This document shows positions 51,871 to 60,739 of a stretch of DNA of 64,000 bases, one piece after another. The translations under genes were made by a program, and so were the position numbers. The DNA is from Lachnospiraceae bacterium XBD2001 (GTDB lineage: Bacteria > Bacillota > Clostridia > Lachnospirales > Lachnospiraceae), in contig FPAN01000006.1 of NCBI GenBank assembly GCA_900116395.1, positions 1 through 64,000 on the forward strand, in the 5' to 3' direction. How positions within the stretch are numbered: position 1 is the stretch's first letter; every line of letters starts with the position of its first letter. The notes beneath the pieces are model-generated. The model worked only from the letters and a program-made list of their open reading frames with translations, was not told the origin of the DNA and did no database searches.

Positions 51871-51937
51871 GTAAATCTTGAGAGTGTTTTAGGATATAGG
51901 AATCGCAATGAGGCGATGATTGTTAGAGGTATGTGAG

Positions 51938-53236
51938 ATGGAGCAATACGTAATCAAGGGCGGCACCCCGCTTCGCGGAGAAGTTACAATCGGTGGCGCT
52001 AAGAATGCAGCACTTGCTATTTTGGCTGCTGCAGTCATGACAGATGATACGGTTGTAATCGATAATTTGCCGGATGTTCGCGACGTGAACGTTATGATTG
52101 GTGCGATGGAAGATATTGGTGCTTCCATTGAGCGCGTGGATCGTCATACGGTTCGTATCAACGGATCTAAGATTGAGCGTCTGAGCGTAGATTATGAATA
52201 TATTAAGAAGATTCGTGCTTCCTATTATTTATTGGGAGCATTGCTTGGTAAGTATAAGTCTGCAGAGGTAGCACTTCCGGGTGGTTGTGCCATCGGTAGC
52301 AGACCGATTGACTTACATATTAAGGGCTTTAAGGCACTTGGAGCTGAGGTGGATACCGGATACGGTTTGATTTCCGCCCGTGCGGATGAGCTGATTGGTA
52401 GCCATATCTATTTGGATAAGGTCTCTGTTGGAGCAACCATCAATATTTTGATGACTGCAACCATGGCCAAGGGCAAGACGGTAATTGAGAATGCGGCCAA
52501 GGAGCCACATGTCGTTGACGTTGCCAACTTCTTGAACAGTATGGGAGCCAATATCCGTGGTGCCGGAACCGACGTGATTCGTGTAGAAGGCGTGGAGCGT
52601 TTACACGGAACCGAGTATTCTGTTATTCCGGATCAGATTGAGGCCGGAACCTTCATGTGTGCGGCAGCTGTTACACATGGTGATATCTTAGTGAAGAATG
52701 TCGTACCGAAGCATTTGGAAGCAACTACCGCGAAGCTGGTAGAAGCCGGATGTAAGGTCGTTGAATACGATGATGCAGTTCGTGTCATTGCAGAAGATAT
52801 GCCATTACATCATACGGCGGTTACTACATTGCCATATCCTGGATTCCCAACGGATATGCAGCCACAGATGGCAGTCGTATTAGCCGTTGCGGAAGGAACC
52901 AGTACGGTAACCGAGAGCATTTGGGATAATCGCTTTAAGTATGTAGATGAGCTGGCTCGTATGGGCGCTCAGGTGAAGATTGAGAGCAACATTGCTATTA
53001 TTACCGGCGTGGACCACTACACCGGTGCAAGAGTATCCGCTCCGGATCTTCGTGCGGGTGCAGCACTTGTAATTGCAGGACTTGCAGCACATGATGGTAT
53101 TACGGTAGTAGATGATATCTATTACATCCAGCGTGGATACGAAGACTTCGAGGTGAAGCTTCGCGGATTGGGCGGTAATATCGAGTTGGTAGACAACGAA
53201 CATGACCTTCAGAAGTTTATTTTGAAGGTTTCATAA
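51938..53236 (+). CDS. murA: UDP-N-acetylglucosamine 1-carboxyvinyltransferase
   Basis: 432 residues. GGAKNAAL near the N-terminus and the catalytic loop PGGCAIGSRPIDLH, whose Cys is the residue alkylated by fosfomycin; Cys (not Asp) is present. It transfers enolpyruvate to UDP-GlcNAc, the first step of peptidoglycan synthesis. Start at 51938 is supported by AGAGG 8 nt upstream. A 6-residue longer reading frame is possible but has no RBS. Monocistronic between its promoters and the terminator at 53251. Confidence 0.96.
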   Translation: MEQYVIKGGTPLRGEVTIGGAKNAALAILAAAVMTDDTVVIDNLPDVRDVNVMIGAMEDIGASIERVDRHTVRINGSKIERLSVDYEYIKKIRASYYLLGALLGKYKSAEVALPGGCAIGSRPIDLHIKGFKALGAEVDTGYGLISARADELIGSHIYLDKVSVGATINILMTATMAKGKTVIENAAKEPHVVDVANFLNSMGANIRGAGTDVIRVEGVERLHGTEYSVIPDQIEAGTFMCAAAVTHGDILVKNVVPKHLEATTAKLVEAGCKVVEYDDAVRVIAEDMPLHHTAVTTLPYPGFPTDMQPQMAVVLAVAEGTSTVTESIWDNRFKYVDELARMGAQVKIESNIAIITGVDHYTGARVSAPDLRAGAALVIAGLAAHDGITVVDDIYYIQRGYEDFEVKLRGLGGNIELVDNEHDLQKFILKVS

Positions 53237-53250
53237 CGTAAGAATTTCTC

Positions 53251-53279
53251 AAGACCCTTGTTGTACAAGGGTCTTTTTG
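53251..53279 (+). terminator. rho-independent terminator of murA
   Basis: Stem AAGACCCTTG/CAAGGGTCTT with loop TTGTA and a T-rich tail. Confidence 0.9.
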
Positions 53280-53301
53280 TTTGTTTTTTTTTAAGTTATG
53301 G

Positions 53302-53307
53302 TATAAT
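53302..53307 (+). promoter_or_regulatory. -10 element of the 52-codon gene
   Basis: TGGTATAAT, an extended -10 with TATAAT at 53302-53307. The -35 region 17 nt upstream is TTGTTT (53279-53284). Confidence 0.5.
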
Positions 53308-53331
53308 AACACGAGAGAGGGCATAGACGTT

Positions 53332-53490
53332 ATGGTACAAATCTCCAAGCGTGGTAGTAAGATTGTGGTAAAAACAACAAACCAGGGGGTGGCATTGGAG
53401 AATACAACCACAATTCTGGATGGTGCGAAGAAGCTCTATGTTGCGCTGACCGGAGACCAGGTGGCGTTAACAGATATCAGAATACACTAA
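53332..53490 (+). CDS. small protein of unknown function (52 residues)
   Basis: 52 residues starting MVQISKRGSKIVVK, with no membrane segment, Cys pairs or known motif. The composition is beta-prone: alternating Val/Ile/Thr strands and a Gly-Asp turn. It is supported as a gene by its own extended -10 promoter, a GAGAGGG RBS-like stretch about 10 nt before the ATG and a terminator starting 1 nt after its stop. I do not recognise a family. Confidence 0.6.
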   Translation: MVQISKRGSKIVVKTTNQGVALENTTTILDGAKKLYVALTGDQVALTDIRIH

Positions 53491-53527
53491 AAAATAGCAG
53501 GAGCCGAAACCGGTTCCTGCTATTTTT
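53491..53527. terminator. terminator, probably bidirectional
   Basis: Stem AAATAGCAGGAGCCG / CGGTTCCTGCTATTT (one wobble) with a short A-rich loop and T runs on both strands. It serves the 52-codon gene and the convergent HD-GYP gene. Confidence 0.88.
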
Positions 53528-53534
53528 ATGGCAA

Positions 53535-54701
53535 TTATAAAACGGATGTGATGTGTAAATCCTTCTGTAGAGATAAGTCAATAACCGAGCCATCATCGAA
53601 CTGAATCATTGGTTTGGAAAGCGTGCGATGATTGATATAAATCACACGACAGCTTCGTCCGTCCGAGAGAACGACTCGTCCGTTCTGATACGCGGATGCA
53701 ATATGATCTAAGAACTGAAGGATGAACTTCGGATTGTACTTCTGGAAGCCGTCCCGCTCGAAGGATTCAATTACCTGGAAGGCGCACAGCGGCGCACGGT
53801 AGGTGCGGGCTGCGGTCATGGCATCGTATACATCGGCAATGGCAACAATGGCGGCAAAGTCATCAATCTCGTCCTGCTGTAAGTGTCGCGGATAACCGGA
53901 ACCGTCGGAACGTTCATGGTGCTGTAGGGTGGCCGATAGAATGCGGCGATCGATGCCCGGTATATTTTTTAATAAGCGATTACCGGTCAGCGGATGCTGA
54001 CGAATCATATCGAATTCCTCGTCCGTAAGCTTGCCCTGTTTATTCAGAACTTCTTCCGGAATAGAGAGCTTGCCGATGTCGTGCAGCAGGCCGGCAAGCG
54101 TCAACACATTCAGGTCCTCCTTGGAGAGGCGTAACCAACGTCCGATGGTACGGGATACCAAAGCGACATTCAGAGAATGGGCATAGACACTGTCATCCAC
54201 GGCACGAATGGTATGCAACAAGTCCAGAATCTCAAGATTGGTCTTGCCATGATAGAGATGGCCGGCTTCGTGTAACAGTTCATCAAAAGAGAAGCTGTAG
54301 TCTCCGGCAATAATCTGGTCTAAGACTTTGGTGAGTAATGCAATGTTCTTGGAATACGCCACCTGAAAATCCAAAAACTCCGGCGTATTCTTAATCTTTT
54401 GCGTATAGGCCATGGTGTCTCTTGCAGAAGGCTTGGCAACAACCGGCTCCGGTTCTATTACTGTGGTAACGGATGTGGCAATGGAAGGTTCTGTAACCTC
54501 CGGCTCCTGCGGCGCTTCTTCGGCTAGTGGCTTCGGAAGATCCTCTACATAGATACTGTCAATGCGATAAAAAGAAAGGCGGGCAATTAAGGTGTCGGTT
54601 AGTACGGTACCTTTGCTGACGATGGTCTGCCCGTGCTTGGTGACAATGTCTTTGGCTGCCACCATACCAGCCGTCAGCTTCCGTGAAATAATAAGCTCCA
54701 T
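53535..54701 (-). CDS. HD-GYP domain protein, probable cyclic di-GMP phosphodiesterase
   Basis: 388 residues. The C-terminal half has the HD motif (GLLHDIGK) and the extended GYP motif (HHERSDGSGYP). Both are intact, so hydrolysis of cyclic di-GMP is likely. N-terminal region of about 120 residues without a recognised sensor domain, with an acidic/Pro/Val-rich linker; no membrane segment. No GGDEF cyclase is in this window. Start at 54701 chosen because the upstream extension is non-homologous; AAGGGG lies 12 nt upstream, rather far. Convergent with the 52-codon gene. Confidence 0.87.
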   Translation of the reverse strand: MELIISRKLTAGMVAAKDIVTKHGQTIVSKGTVLTDTLIARLSFYRIDSIYVEDLPKPLAEEAPQEPEVTEPSIATSVTTVIEPEPVVAKPSARDTMAYTQKIKNTPEFLDFQVAYSKNIALLTKVLDQIIAGDYSFSFDELLHEAGHLYHGKTNLEILDLLHTIRAVDDSVYAHSLNVALVSRTIGRWLRLSKEDLNVLTLAGLLHDIGKLSIPEEVLNKQGKLTDEEFDMIRQHPLTGNRLLKNIPGIDRRILSATLQHHERSDGSGYPRHLQQDEIDDFAAIVAIADVYDAMTAARTYRAPLCAFQVIESFERDGFQKYNPKFILQFLDHIASAYQNGRVVLSDGRSCRVIYINHRTLSKPMIQFDDGSVIDLSLQKDLHITSVL

Positions 54702-54821
54702 CTGTAGTAATATCCCCTTATGAGTAAAAAATCTTAACTTTATTATGAGTGATAAATTGCGGGAATGCAACGATTTTTCAATACATATTTCTGATAATGT
54801 CTATGTATACAAGATATCTGC

Positions 54822-54850
54822 TTGACAGGTGGGGCGGATGCGTGTATGTT
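54822..54850 (+). promoter_or_regulatory. promoter of the SAM riboswitch-metK unit
   Basis: TTGACA (54822-54827), 17-nt spacer, TATGTT (54845-54850). Confidence 0.6.
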
Positions 54851-54892
54851 ATATGCGTACCTAGTAAGGACATTAATTCCATATTGCATAGG

Positions 54893-55051
54893 TTCTCTTA
54901 TTCAGAGTGGTGGAGATACATAGGATCGATGAAGCCACGGCAACCCCAACCCTTAGTCGGAAGGTGCCATCCTGAGCGAGTTTCTCGAACAATAAGAGGA
55001 TTTGATGATCTTTACGATTGATTCGAATCCGCTTGTTTGGCGGATTTTTTT
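54893..55051 (+). promoter_or_regulatory. SAM-I (S-box) riboswitch with terminator, controlling metK
   Basis: Aptamer 54893-55000 with P1 TTCTCTTATT/AATAAGAGGA and the S-box core elements CAGAGTGGTGGAG, ATCGATGAAGCCACGGCAACC and AAGGTGCCA. The terminator is AATCCGC (55026-55032) / GCGGATT (55040-55046) followed by TTTTT. The antiterminator is GGATTTGA (54998-55005) with TCGAATCC (55023-55030), which breaks both P1 and the terminator. With SAM bound the terminator forms and metK is off. It fills most of the 381-bp gap between the HD-GYP gene and metK. Confidence 0.96.
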
Positions 55052-55082
55052 ATTGCTCTTTTTGAGTGCAAGGAGGATTTTC

Positions 55083-56264
55083 ATGGAAAAATTATTATTT
55101 ACTTCTGAGTCTGTAACAGAAGGACATCCGGACAAGGTCTGTGATGCTGTATCTGATGCGATTCTGGATGCTTGCCTGGCACAGGATCCGATGAGCCGTG
55201 TTGCTTGTGAAGCAGCAGCTTGTACCGGATTCGTTTTGGTAACCGGTGAGATTACTACCAAGGCACAGTTGGATATCCCATCCATCGTACGCGAGACCGT
55301 CAATGAGATTGGATACAACGATGCGAAGACCGGATTCGACGGCAATACCTGCGCTGTTATGGTTGCTTTGGACCAGCAGTCTGCAGATATCGCAATGGGC
55401 GTTGATAAGGCTTTGGAAGCTAAGGAAGGTAGCCTGACCGATGATTTGGATACCGGTGCTGGAGATCAGGGTATGATGTTCGGTTATGCAACCAATGAGA
55501 CCGAAGAGTACATGCCTTATCCGATTTCTTTGGCACACAAGTTGGCTCTTCAGCTGACCAAGGTTCGTAAGGACGGAACATTATCTTACCTTCGTCCGGA
55601 CGGCAAAACTCAGGTATCCGTTGAGTACGATGAGAACGGCAAGCCACAGCGCTTAGAGGCTGTTGTACTTTCCACTCAGCATGATGAGGATGTTACCCAG
55701 GAGCAGATTCATGCGGACATCAAGAAGTATGTATTTGATCCGGTACTTCCGAAGGAACTGATTGATGACAAGACCAAGTTCTACATCAACCCAACCGGCC
55801 GTTTCGTTATCGGTGGACCTCACGGAGATGCTGGTTTGACCGGACGTAAGATTATCGTTGATACCTACGGCGGAATGGCTCGTCACGGCGGCGGAGCATT
55901 CTCCGGTAAGGATTGCACCAAGGTTGACCGTTCTGCAGCTTATGCAGCTCGTTACGTTGCTAAGAACTTAGTTGCAGCAGGCCTTGCTGAGAAGTGTGAG
56001 ATTCAGTTGTCCTACGCAATCGGTGTAGCACAGCCGACCTCTATCAACGTTGATACCTTTGGTACCGGCAAGTTATCTTCCGAGAAGCTGGTTGAGATTG
56101 TTCGTGAGAACTTCGATCTTCGTCCGGCAGGAATCATCAAGATGTTAGACCTTCGTCGTCCGATCTACAAGCAGACAGCTGCTTACGGACACTTCGGCCG
56201 TAACGACTTGAACCTTCCTTGGGAGGCTTTGGACAAGGTAGAGGACCTGAAGAAGTATCTGTAA
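55083..56264 (+). CDS. metK: S-adenosylmethionine synthetase
   Basis: 393 residues, normal length. [15 protein letters not shown] at the N-terminus, the phosphate loop [15 protein letters not shown] and the C-terminal GHFGR motif are intact. It makes SAM from methionine and ATP. Start at 55083 is supported by AAGGAGG 6-8 nt upstream; the open frame upstream runs through the riboswitch and is not coding. Feedback-controlled by the SAM-I riboswitch. Confidence 0.97.
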   Translation: MEKLLFTSESVTEGHPDKVCDAVSDAILDACLAQDPMSRVACEAAACTGFVLVTGEITTKAQLDIPSIVRETVNEIGYNDAKTGFDGNTCAVMVALDQQSADIAMGVDKALEAKEGSLTDDLDTGAGDQGMMFGYATNETEEYMPYPISLAHKLALQLTKVRKDGTLSYLRPDGKTQVSVEYDENGKPQRLEAVVLSTQHDEDVTQEQIHADIKKYVFDPVLPKELIDDKTKFYINPTGRFVIGGPHGDAGLTGRKIIVDTYGGMARHGGGAFSGKDCTKVDRSAAYAARYVAKNLVAAGLAEKCEIQLSYAIGVAQPTSINVDTFGTGKLSSEKLVEIVRENFDLRPAGIIKMLDLRRPIYKQTAAYGHFGRNDLNLPWEALDKVEDLKKYL

Positions 56265-56290
56265 AAGGGTATTTTATAATGATATAATAA

Positions 56291-56322
56291 GGGCGTAAGC
56301 GTTCTGCTTACGCCCTTTTTTT
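56291..56322 (+). terminator. rho-independent terminator of metK
   Basis: Perfect ten-base-pair stem GGGCGTAAGC/GCTTACGCCC, loop GTTCT, then seven T. Confidence 0.93.
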
Positions 56323-56350
56323 ATGGTACTCGGATAGATGAGGTGACAGA

Positions 56351-57844
56351 TTGAAATTCAGAAACCGATTGATCGTTTCTTTTGTTATTATTATATTTCT
56401 TCCAATGATTCTGGCGATTACGCTGATTTTTTCTGCTAGGCGTATCAAGGAGAATCTGGGCGGCCGAAGCTTCCTGATTAATGAGGACGGAATCTATCTG
56501 GCCAATTCTTATGAACTGTTGAACAGTTACACCAAGGATGAATATACGGAACTGAAGGATTGGGCCACCAATCATGAACGGTGGTTGGAGGATGACGCCA
56601 AGCGTGATGCGATGAACGCGCGCCTTCAGGGGAAGTATTCCTATCTGTTGGTCTGTGTTGGCGACTCCATCGTCTATAACGGTGGCAAGGATGAGGAAGT
56701 GACTTTTCGCATTGATGAGTTGCCCTCGTATGGTGCGGGAAGCGTTGGAGACGGCGTGTCCGGTTATTATGTGGACGGTCGTTCCGTTGTAGTAAAGCAA
56801 GTGGATTTCGTTACGACAACCGGTGGATTGGGACGTGCATTTATTATTACGGCAGCGGAAGAACTGTTGCCGGAAGTGCGACGACTGATGTGGGATTTGA
56901 TCGGATCCGTATTCCTGATTCTGTTATTTACCGGAGGTGTTCTGATTACCTGGACCTACTCCGGATTGGTTCCGAATATTCGCCGTCTGATTCGGGCGAC
57001 GAACCAGATTCGTGAGGGTAATCTGGATGAGCCTATTGTGATTCGCGGTAATGACGAGGTGGCAGTACTGGCCAAGTCCGTTGAGGAGATGCGGCAGCGT
57101 CTGCAGGCGGATGCCAAGGAGAAGCTGCAGGACGAGAATGTCCAGAAGCAGTTGATTTCTAACATTGCTCACGACTTGAAGACACCGTTGACGGCGATTC
57201 GCGGTTATGCGGAAGGTCTCTTAGAAGGTGTTGCAACCACTCCGGAGAAGCAGGAAGCGTACCTTCGCACCATTTATAATAAGGCGAATGAAATGAACAC
57301 CTTGCTGAATGAATTATCTCTTTACAGCAAGATTGATACCAATCGAATTCCGTATGATTTCCAACATATTCCGGTACGGGGATTTTTTGATGATTGTACG
57401 GATGAACTGGCGGTGGATCTGGAGACTCAGGGCGCAAGCTTACAATACCATTGCTCCGTGGAATCGGAGGAAGAGATGATTGCAGATCCGGAGCAGCTGA
57501 TGCGTGTGATTCACAACATTATTGGAAATGCGGTGAAGTATCACGGAGAGCGCTCGCTGGAGATTGATTTCCGGGTGAAGGATGTGGGAGATTTCATCCA
57601 GGTGGAGATTGAAGATAACGGTATGGGAATCTCGGCACAGGATTTGCCTCATATTTTTGATCGTATGTTCCGAAGTGATGCATCCCGCAACTCTGCTGTA
57701 GGCGGAAGCGGCATCGGCCTATCGATTGTGAAAAAGATTGTAGAAGACCATGGAGGCCAGATTTGGGCCACCAGTAAAGAACATGTGGGAACAGTGATTT
57801 ACTTCGTACTGCATAAGTATCAGGAGGTAAGAAATGAGCAATAG
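56351..57844 (+). CDS. membrane sensor histidine kinase
   Basis: 497 residues. Membrane segment 1 (about 8-27), an extracellular sensor region (30-180), membrane segment 2 (about 183-203), HAMP (about 204-256), then HisKA with phosphorylated His274 (NIAHDLKTPLT) and HATPase with N box HNIIGNAVKY, G1 DNGMG, F box and G2 GGSGIGLS. The start is TTG behind GAGGTGA (6 nt). Overlaps the response regulator gene by 11 nt. Signal unknown. Confidence 0.92.
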   Translation: MKFRNRLIVSFVIIIFLPMILAITLIFSARRIKENLGGRSFLINEDGIYLANSYELLNSYTKDEYTELKDWATNHERWLEDDAKRDAMNARLQGKYSYLLVCVGDSIVYNGGKDEEVTFRIDELPSYGAGSVGDGVSGYYVDGRSVVVKQVDFVTTTGGLGRAFIITAAEELLPEVRRLMWDLIGSVFLILLFTGGVLITWTYSGLVPNIRRLIRATNQIREGNLDEPIVIRGNDEVAVLAKSVEEMRQRLQADAKEKLQDENVQKQLISNIAHDLKTPLTAIRGYAEGLLEGVATTPEKQEAYLRTIYNKANEMNTLLNELSLYSKIDTNRIPYDFQHIPVRGFFDDCTDELAVDLETQGASLQYHCSVESEEEMIADPEQLMRVIHNIIGNAVKYHGERSLEIDFRVKDVGDFIQVEIEDNGMGISAQDLPHIFDRMFRSDASRNSAVGGSGIGLSIVKKIVEDHGGQIWATSKEHVGTVIYFVLHKYQEVRNEQ

Positions 57845-58526
57845 AATACTTGTAATTGAAGATGAAGAAGCCATTGCGGAATTGGAACGGGATTATCTGG
57901 AGTTGAGCGGATTCTCCGTAGAGATTGTCAATGACGGTCGTCTTGGCCTCGAGAAGGCATTGAACGAAGACTATGACATGTTTATTTTGGATGTCATGTT
58001 GCCGCATATAGACGGGTTTGAGATTTGCAAGCGCATTCGTGAGGATCGGAACACACCGATTCTTATGGTATCTGCCCGTAAGGAGGATATTGATAAGATT
58101 CGCGGATTGGGCCTTGGCGCAGATGACTATATCACCAAGCCGTTCTCGCCTAGCGAGCTGGTGGCTCGTGTGAAGGCGCACATTGCCCGTTATGATCGTT
58201 TGGTTGGCGCACAACCCAATGATAACGATGTGATGCGCATTCGCGGCATTAAGATTGATAAGACGGCCCGCCGGGTTTGGGTCAATGGGGAAGAGAAGAC
58301 CTTAACCTCCAGAGAGTTTGAACTTCTGGTCTTTTTGGCAGAGCATCCGAATCATGTTTTTTCCAAGGAGGAAATCTTCAAGGAAATTTGGAATATGGAT
58401 TCCGTGGGGGATATTGCAACGGTTACCGTGCACATCAAGAAATTACGTGAAAAAATTGAGCTGAACACCAACAAGCCACAATACATCGAGACCATTTGGG
58501 GCGTTGGTTACAGATTCAAAGTTTAA
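57834..58526 (+). CDS. OmpR/PhoB-family response regulator
   Basis: 230 residues. Receiver domain with acidic pocket D10/E11, phospho-acceptor Asp53 and Lys102, then a winged-helix DNA-binding domain (about 130-228) ending TIWGVGYRFKV. Partner of the overlapping histidine kinase gene. It has its own RBS (CAGGAGG) within the kinase end. Targets unknown. Confidence 0.95.
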   Translation: MSNRILVIEDEEAIAELERDYLELSGFSVEIVNDGRLGLEKALNEDYDMFILDVMLPHIDGFEICKRIREDRNTPILMVSARKEDIDKIRGLGLGADDYITKPFSPSELVARVKAHIARYDRLVGAQPNDNDVMRIRGIKIDKTARRVWVNGEEKTLTSREFELLVFLAEHPNHVFSKEEIFKEIWNMDSVGDIATVTVHIKKLREKIELNTNKPQYIETIWGVGYRFKV

Positions 58527-58543
58527 GTACAAGGGGGAAAACA

Positions 58544-59203
58544 ATGGAACCGGAGATTTTATTTGAGGATGAGAGTCTGTTTGTGGTGTATAAGCCTGCA
58601 GGCATGGCGACTCAGACCAAAGCAATTGCGCAGATGGACTTGGAGATGTGGCTGAAGAATTACCGCGCAGGCAAGGGGGAGGATACCTACATCGGGATTA
58701 TTCAGAGACTGGATCAACCGGTGGAGGGAATTACCGTGGTGGCCAAGACCAAGGCTGCTGCAGATGAATTAACAAAGCAGCTAAGAGACCATACATTGGC
58801 GAAGCATTATTATGCCATCATTACCAGAGGGTCTCTTCCGAAGTCCGGGGTAATGGAAGATTACGTGGTGAAGGACGGAACCAAAGGCAGAGCGAAAGTG
58901 GTATCTTCTTCAGATCCAAGAGCCAAGAAGGCCAGACTGTCCTATCAGGTCATTCGGGAGCGGGATCATGACTGCCTGGTGGATATTGCGTTGGAGACCG
59001 GCAGATTCCATCAGATTCGGGTACAGTTCGCGTCCCGTACTGCACCGCTTCTTGGAGATACGAAGTACGGCGGAGCCTCCAGAGGCCACGGGATTAGCCT
59101 CTGCGCGTATCAGGTGGACTTCGTTCATCCGGTAAGCAAGGAGCCGATGCACTATGAAATTGCTCCGAAAGGTGCGGATTTTGTAGATTTCTTTGCGGAT
59201 TAG
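58544..59203 (+). CDS. RluA-family RNA pseudouridine synthase
   Basis: 219 residues, the short form without an S4 domain. Catalytic motif QRLDQPVEG with the conserved Asp, preceded by YKPAGMATQ and followed by ETGRFHQIRVQFA. It converts uridine to pseudouridine in rRNA or tRNA; the position is not predictable. Start at 58544 has AAGGGGG 6-7 nt upstream. It lies 17 nt after the response regulator stop, possibly the same transcript. Confidence 0.88.
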   Translation: MEPEILFEDESLFVVYKPAGMATQTKAIAQMDLEMWLKNYRAGKGEDTYIGIIQRLDQPVEGITVVAKTKAAADELTKQLRDHTLAKHYYAIITRGSLPKSGVMEDYVVKDGTKGRAKVVSSSDPRAKKARLSYQVIRERDHDCLVDIALETGRFHQIRVQFASRTAPLLGDTKYGGASRGHGISLCAYQVDFVHPVSKEPMHYEIAPKGADFVDFFAD

Positions 59204-59217
59204 TAGGGCTTGTTTCC

Positions 59218-59246
59218 TTGACAAGCGCTGCGTCCTTGCATAGAAT
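59218..59246 (+). promoter_or_regulatory. promoter of proS
   Basis: TTGACA (59218-59223), 17-nt spacer, TAGAAT (59241-59246). The -35 overlaps a small inverted repeat (GCTTGT/ACAAGC). Confidence 0.65.
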
Positions 59247-59298
59247 TTAGAGAGATTTTATATTGAAATAGAAGAATTTTAGAAGGAGATTTTGGAAC

Positions 59299-60738
59299 AT
59301 GGCTAAGGATAAGAAGCTTGTGGAAGCAATTACATCCATGAGCGAAGATTTTGCACAGTGGTATACCGATGTTGTGGTAAAGGCTGATTTGATTGCTTAC
59401 TCATCTGTGAAGGGATGCATGATTATTAAGCCCGATGGCTATGCAATCTGGGAGAATATCCAGCATGAATTGGATAGAAGATTCAAGGAAACAGGAGTGC
59501 AGAATGTCTACATGCCAATGTTTATTCCGGAGAGTCTTCTTCAGGTAGAGAAGGATCACGTAGAAGGATTTGCACCGGAAGTTGCCTGGGTTACCCACGG
59601 CGGTTTGAATGAGTTGCAGGAGCGCTTATGTGTACGTCCGACTTCCGAGACATTGTTCTGTGATTTTTATAAGGACATCATTCAGTCTCATCGTGATTTG
59701 CCAAAGGTATATAACCAGTGGTGTTCTGTTGTTCGTTGGGAGAAGGAGACCAGACCGTTCCTTCGTTCCAGAGAATTCTTATGGCAGGAAGGCCACACCG
59801 CCCACGCTACTGCTGAAGAGGCAGAGGAGCGTACCATACAGATGCTGAATCTGTATGCGGATTTCTGTGAGGAAGTATTGGCTATGCCGGTAGTTCGCGG
59901 ACAGAAGACAGAGAAGGAGAAGTTCGCAGGTGCAGAAGCAACCTATACCATCGAAGCATTGATGCATGACGGTAAGGCATTACAGTCCGGTACCAGCCAT
60001 AACTTCGGAACCAACTTCTCTAAGCCGTTTGGTATCCAGTACACAGATAAGAATAACCAGTTACAGTATGTATATCAGACCTCTTGGGGTATGACCACCC
60101 GTCTCATCGGTGCTATCATCATGGTTCACGGCGATGATTCCGGATTGGTATTGCCACCAAGAATTGCACCGACACAGGTAGTTGTAATTCCGATTCAGCA
60201 GCGTAAGGAAGGTGTCCTTGAGAAGGCAGCAGAAGTGAGTGAGCGCCTTGGCAAGGTGGCACGCACCAAGTTGGATGATTCCGACAAGAGCCCGGGATGG
60301 AAGTTCTCTGAGGCTGAGATGCGTGGTATTCCGGTTCGTGTGGAATTGGGACCGAAGGATATCGAGGCTGGCAAGTGTGTACTTGTTCGTCGTGATACCC
60401 GCGAGAAGATTGAGTGCGCATTGGATGATTTGGAGAGCGTCGTACCTGCATTGTTAGAGCAGATCCAGAAGGAGATGTTCGAGCGTGCGAAGGCACATCG
60501 TGATTCTCATATCTATGATGCTCACAACTATGATGAGTTCCGCGAAATCGCCAACACCAAGCCTGGATTTATCCGCGCTATGTGGTGTGGGGATGTTGCT
60601 TGTGAGAACAAGATTAAGGAAGATTTGGCTGTAACTTCCCGTTGCATGCCATTCAATGACCAGGAGCATATTTCTGATGTTTGTGCTTGCTGCGGCAAGC
60701 CGGCCAAGAAGTTGGTATATTGGGGTAAGGCTTATTAA
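59299..60738 (+). CDS. proS: prolyl-tRNA synthetase, archaeal/eukaryote-like type
   Basis: 479 residues. Class II motifs are present: motif 2 region ([16 protein letters not shown]) and motif 3 ([16 protein letters not shown]). The length, the lack of the INS editing domain of standard bacterial ProRS and the C-terminal Cys-x2-Cys end (CACCG, then a terminal Tyr) mark the archaeal/eukaryote-like class found in many Clostridia. It charges tRNA-Pro, one copy of which lies at 10246. No T-box leader is seen. RBS GAAGGAG lies 9-10 nt upstream. Confidence 0.95.
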   Translation: MAKDKKLVEAITSMSEDFAQWYTDVVVKADLIAYSSVKGCMIIKPDGYAIWENIQHELDRRFKETGVQNVYMPMFIPESLLQVEKDHVEGFAPEVAWVTHGGLNELQERLCVRPTSETLFCDFYKDIIQSHRDLPKVYNQWCSVVRWEKETRPFLRSREFLWQEGHTAHATAEEAEERTIQMLNLYADFCEEVLAMPVVRGQKTEKEKFAGAEATYTIEALMHDGKALQSGTSHNFGTNFSKPFGIQYTDKNNQLQYVYQTSWGMTTRLIGAIIMVHGDDSGLVLPPRIAPTQVVVIPIQQRKEGVLEKAAEVSERLGKVARTKLDDSDKSPGWKFSEAEMRGIPVRVELGPKDIEAGKCVLVRRDTREKIECALDDLESVVPALLEQIQKEMFERAKAHRDSHIYDAHNYDEFREIANTKPGFIRAMWCGDVACENKIKEDLAVTSRCMPFNDQEHISDVCACCGKPAKKLVYWGKAY

Positions 60739-60739
60739 T

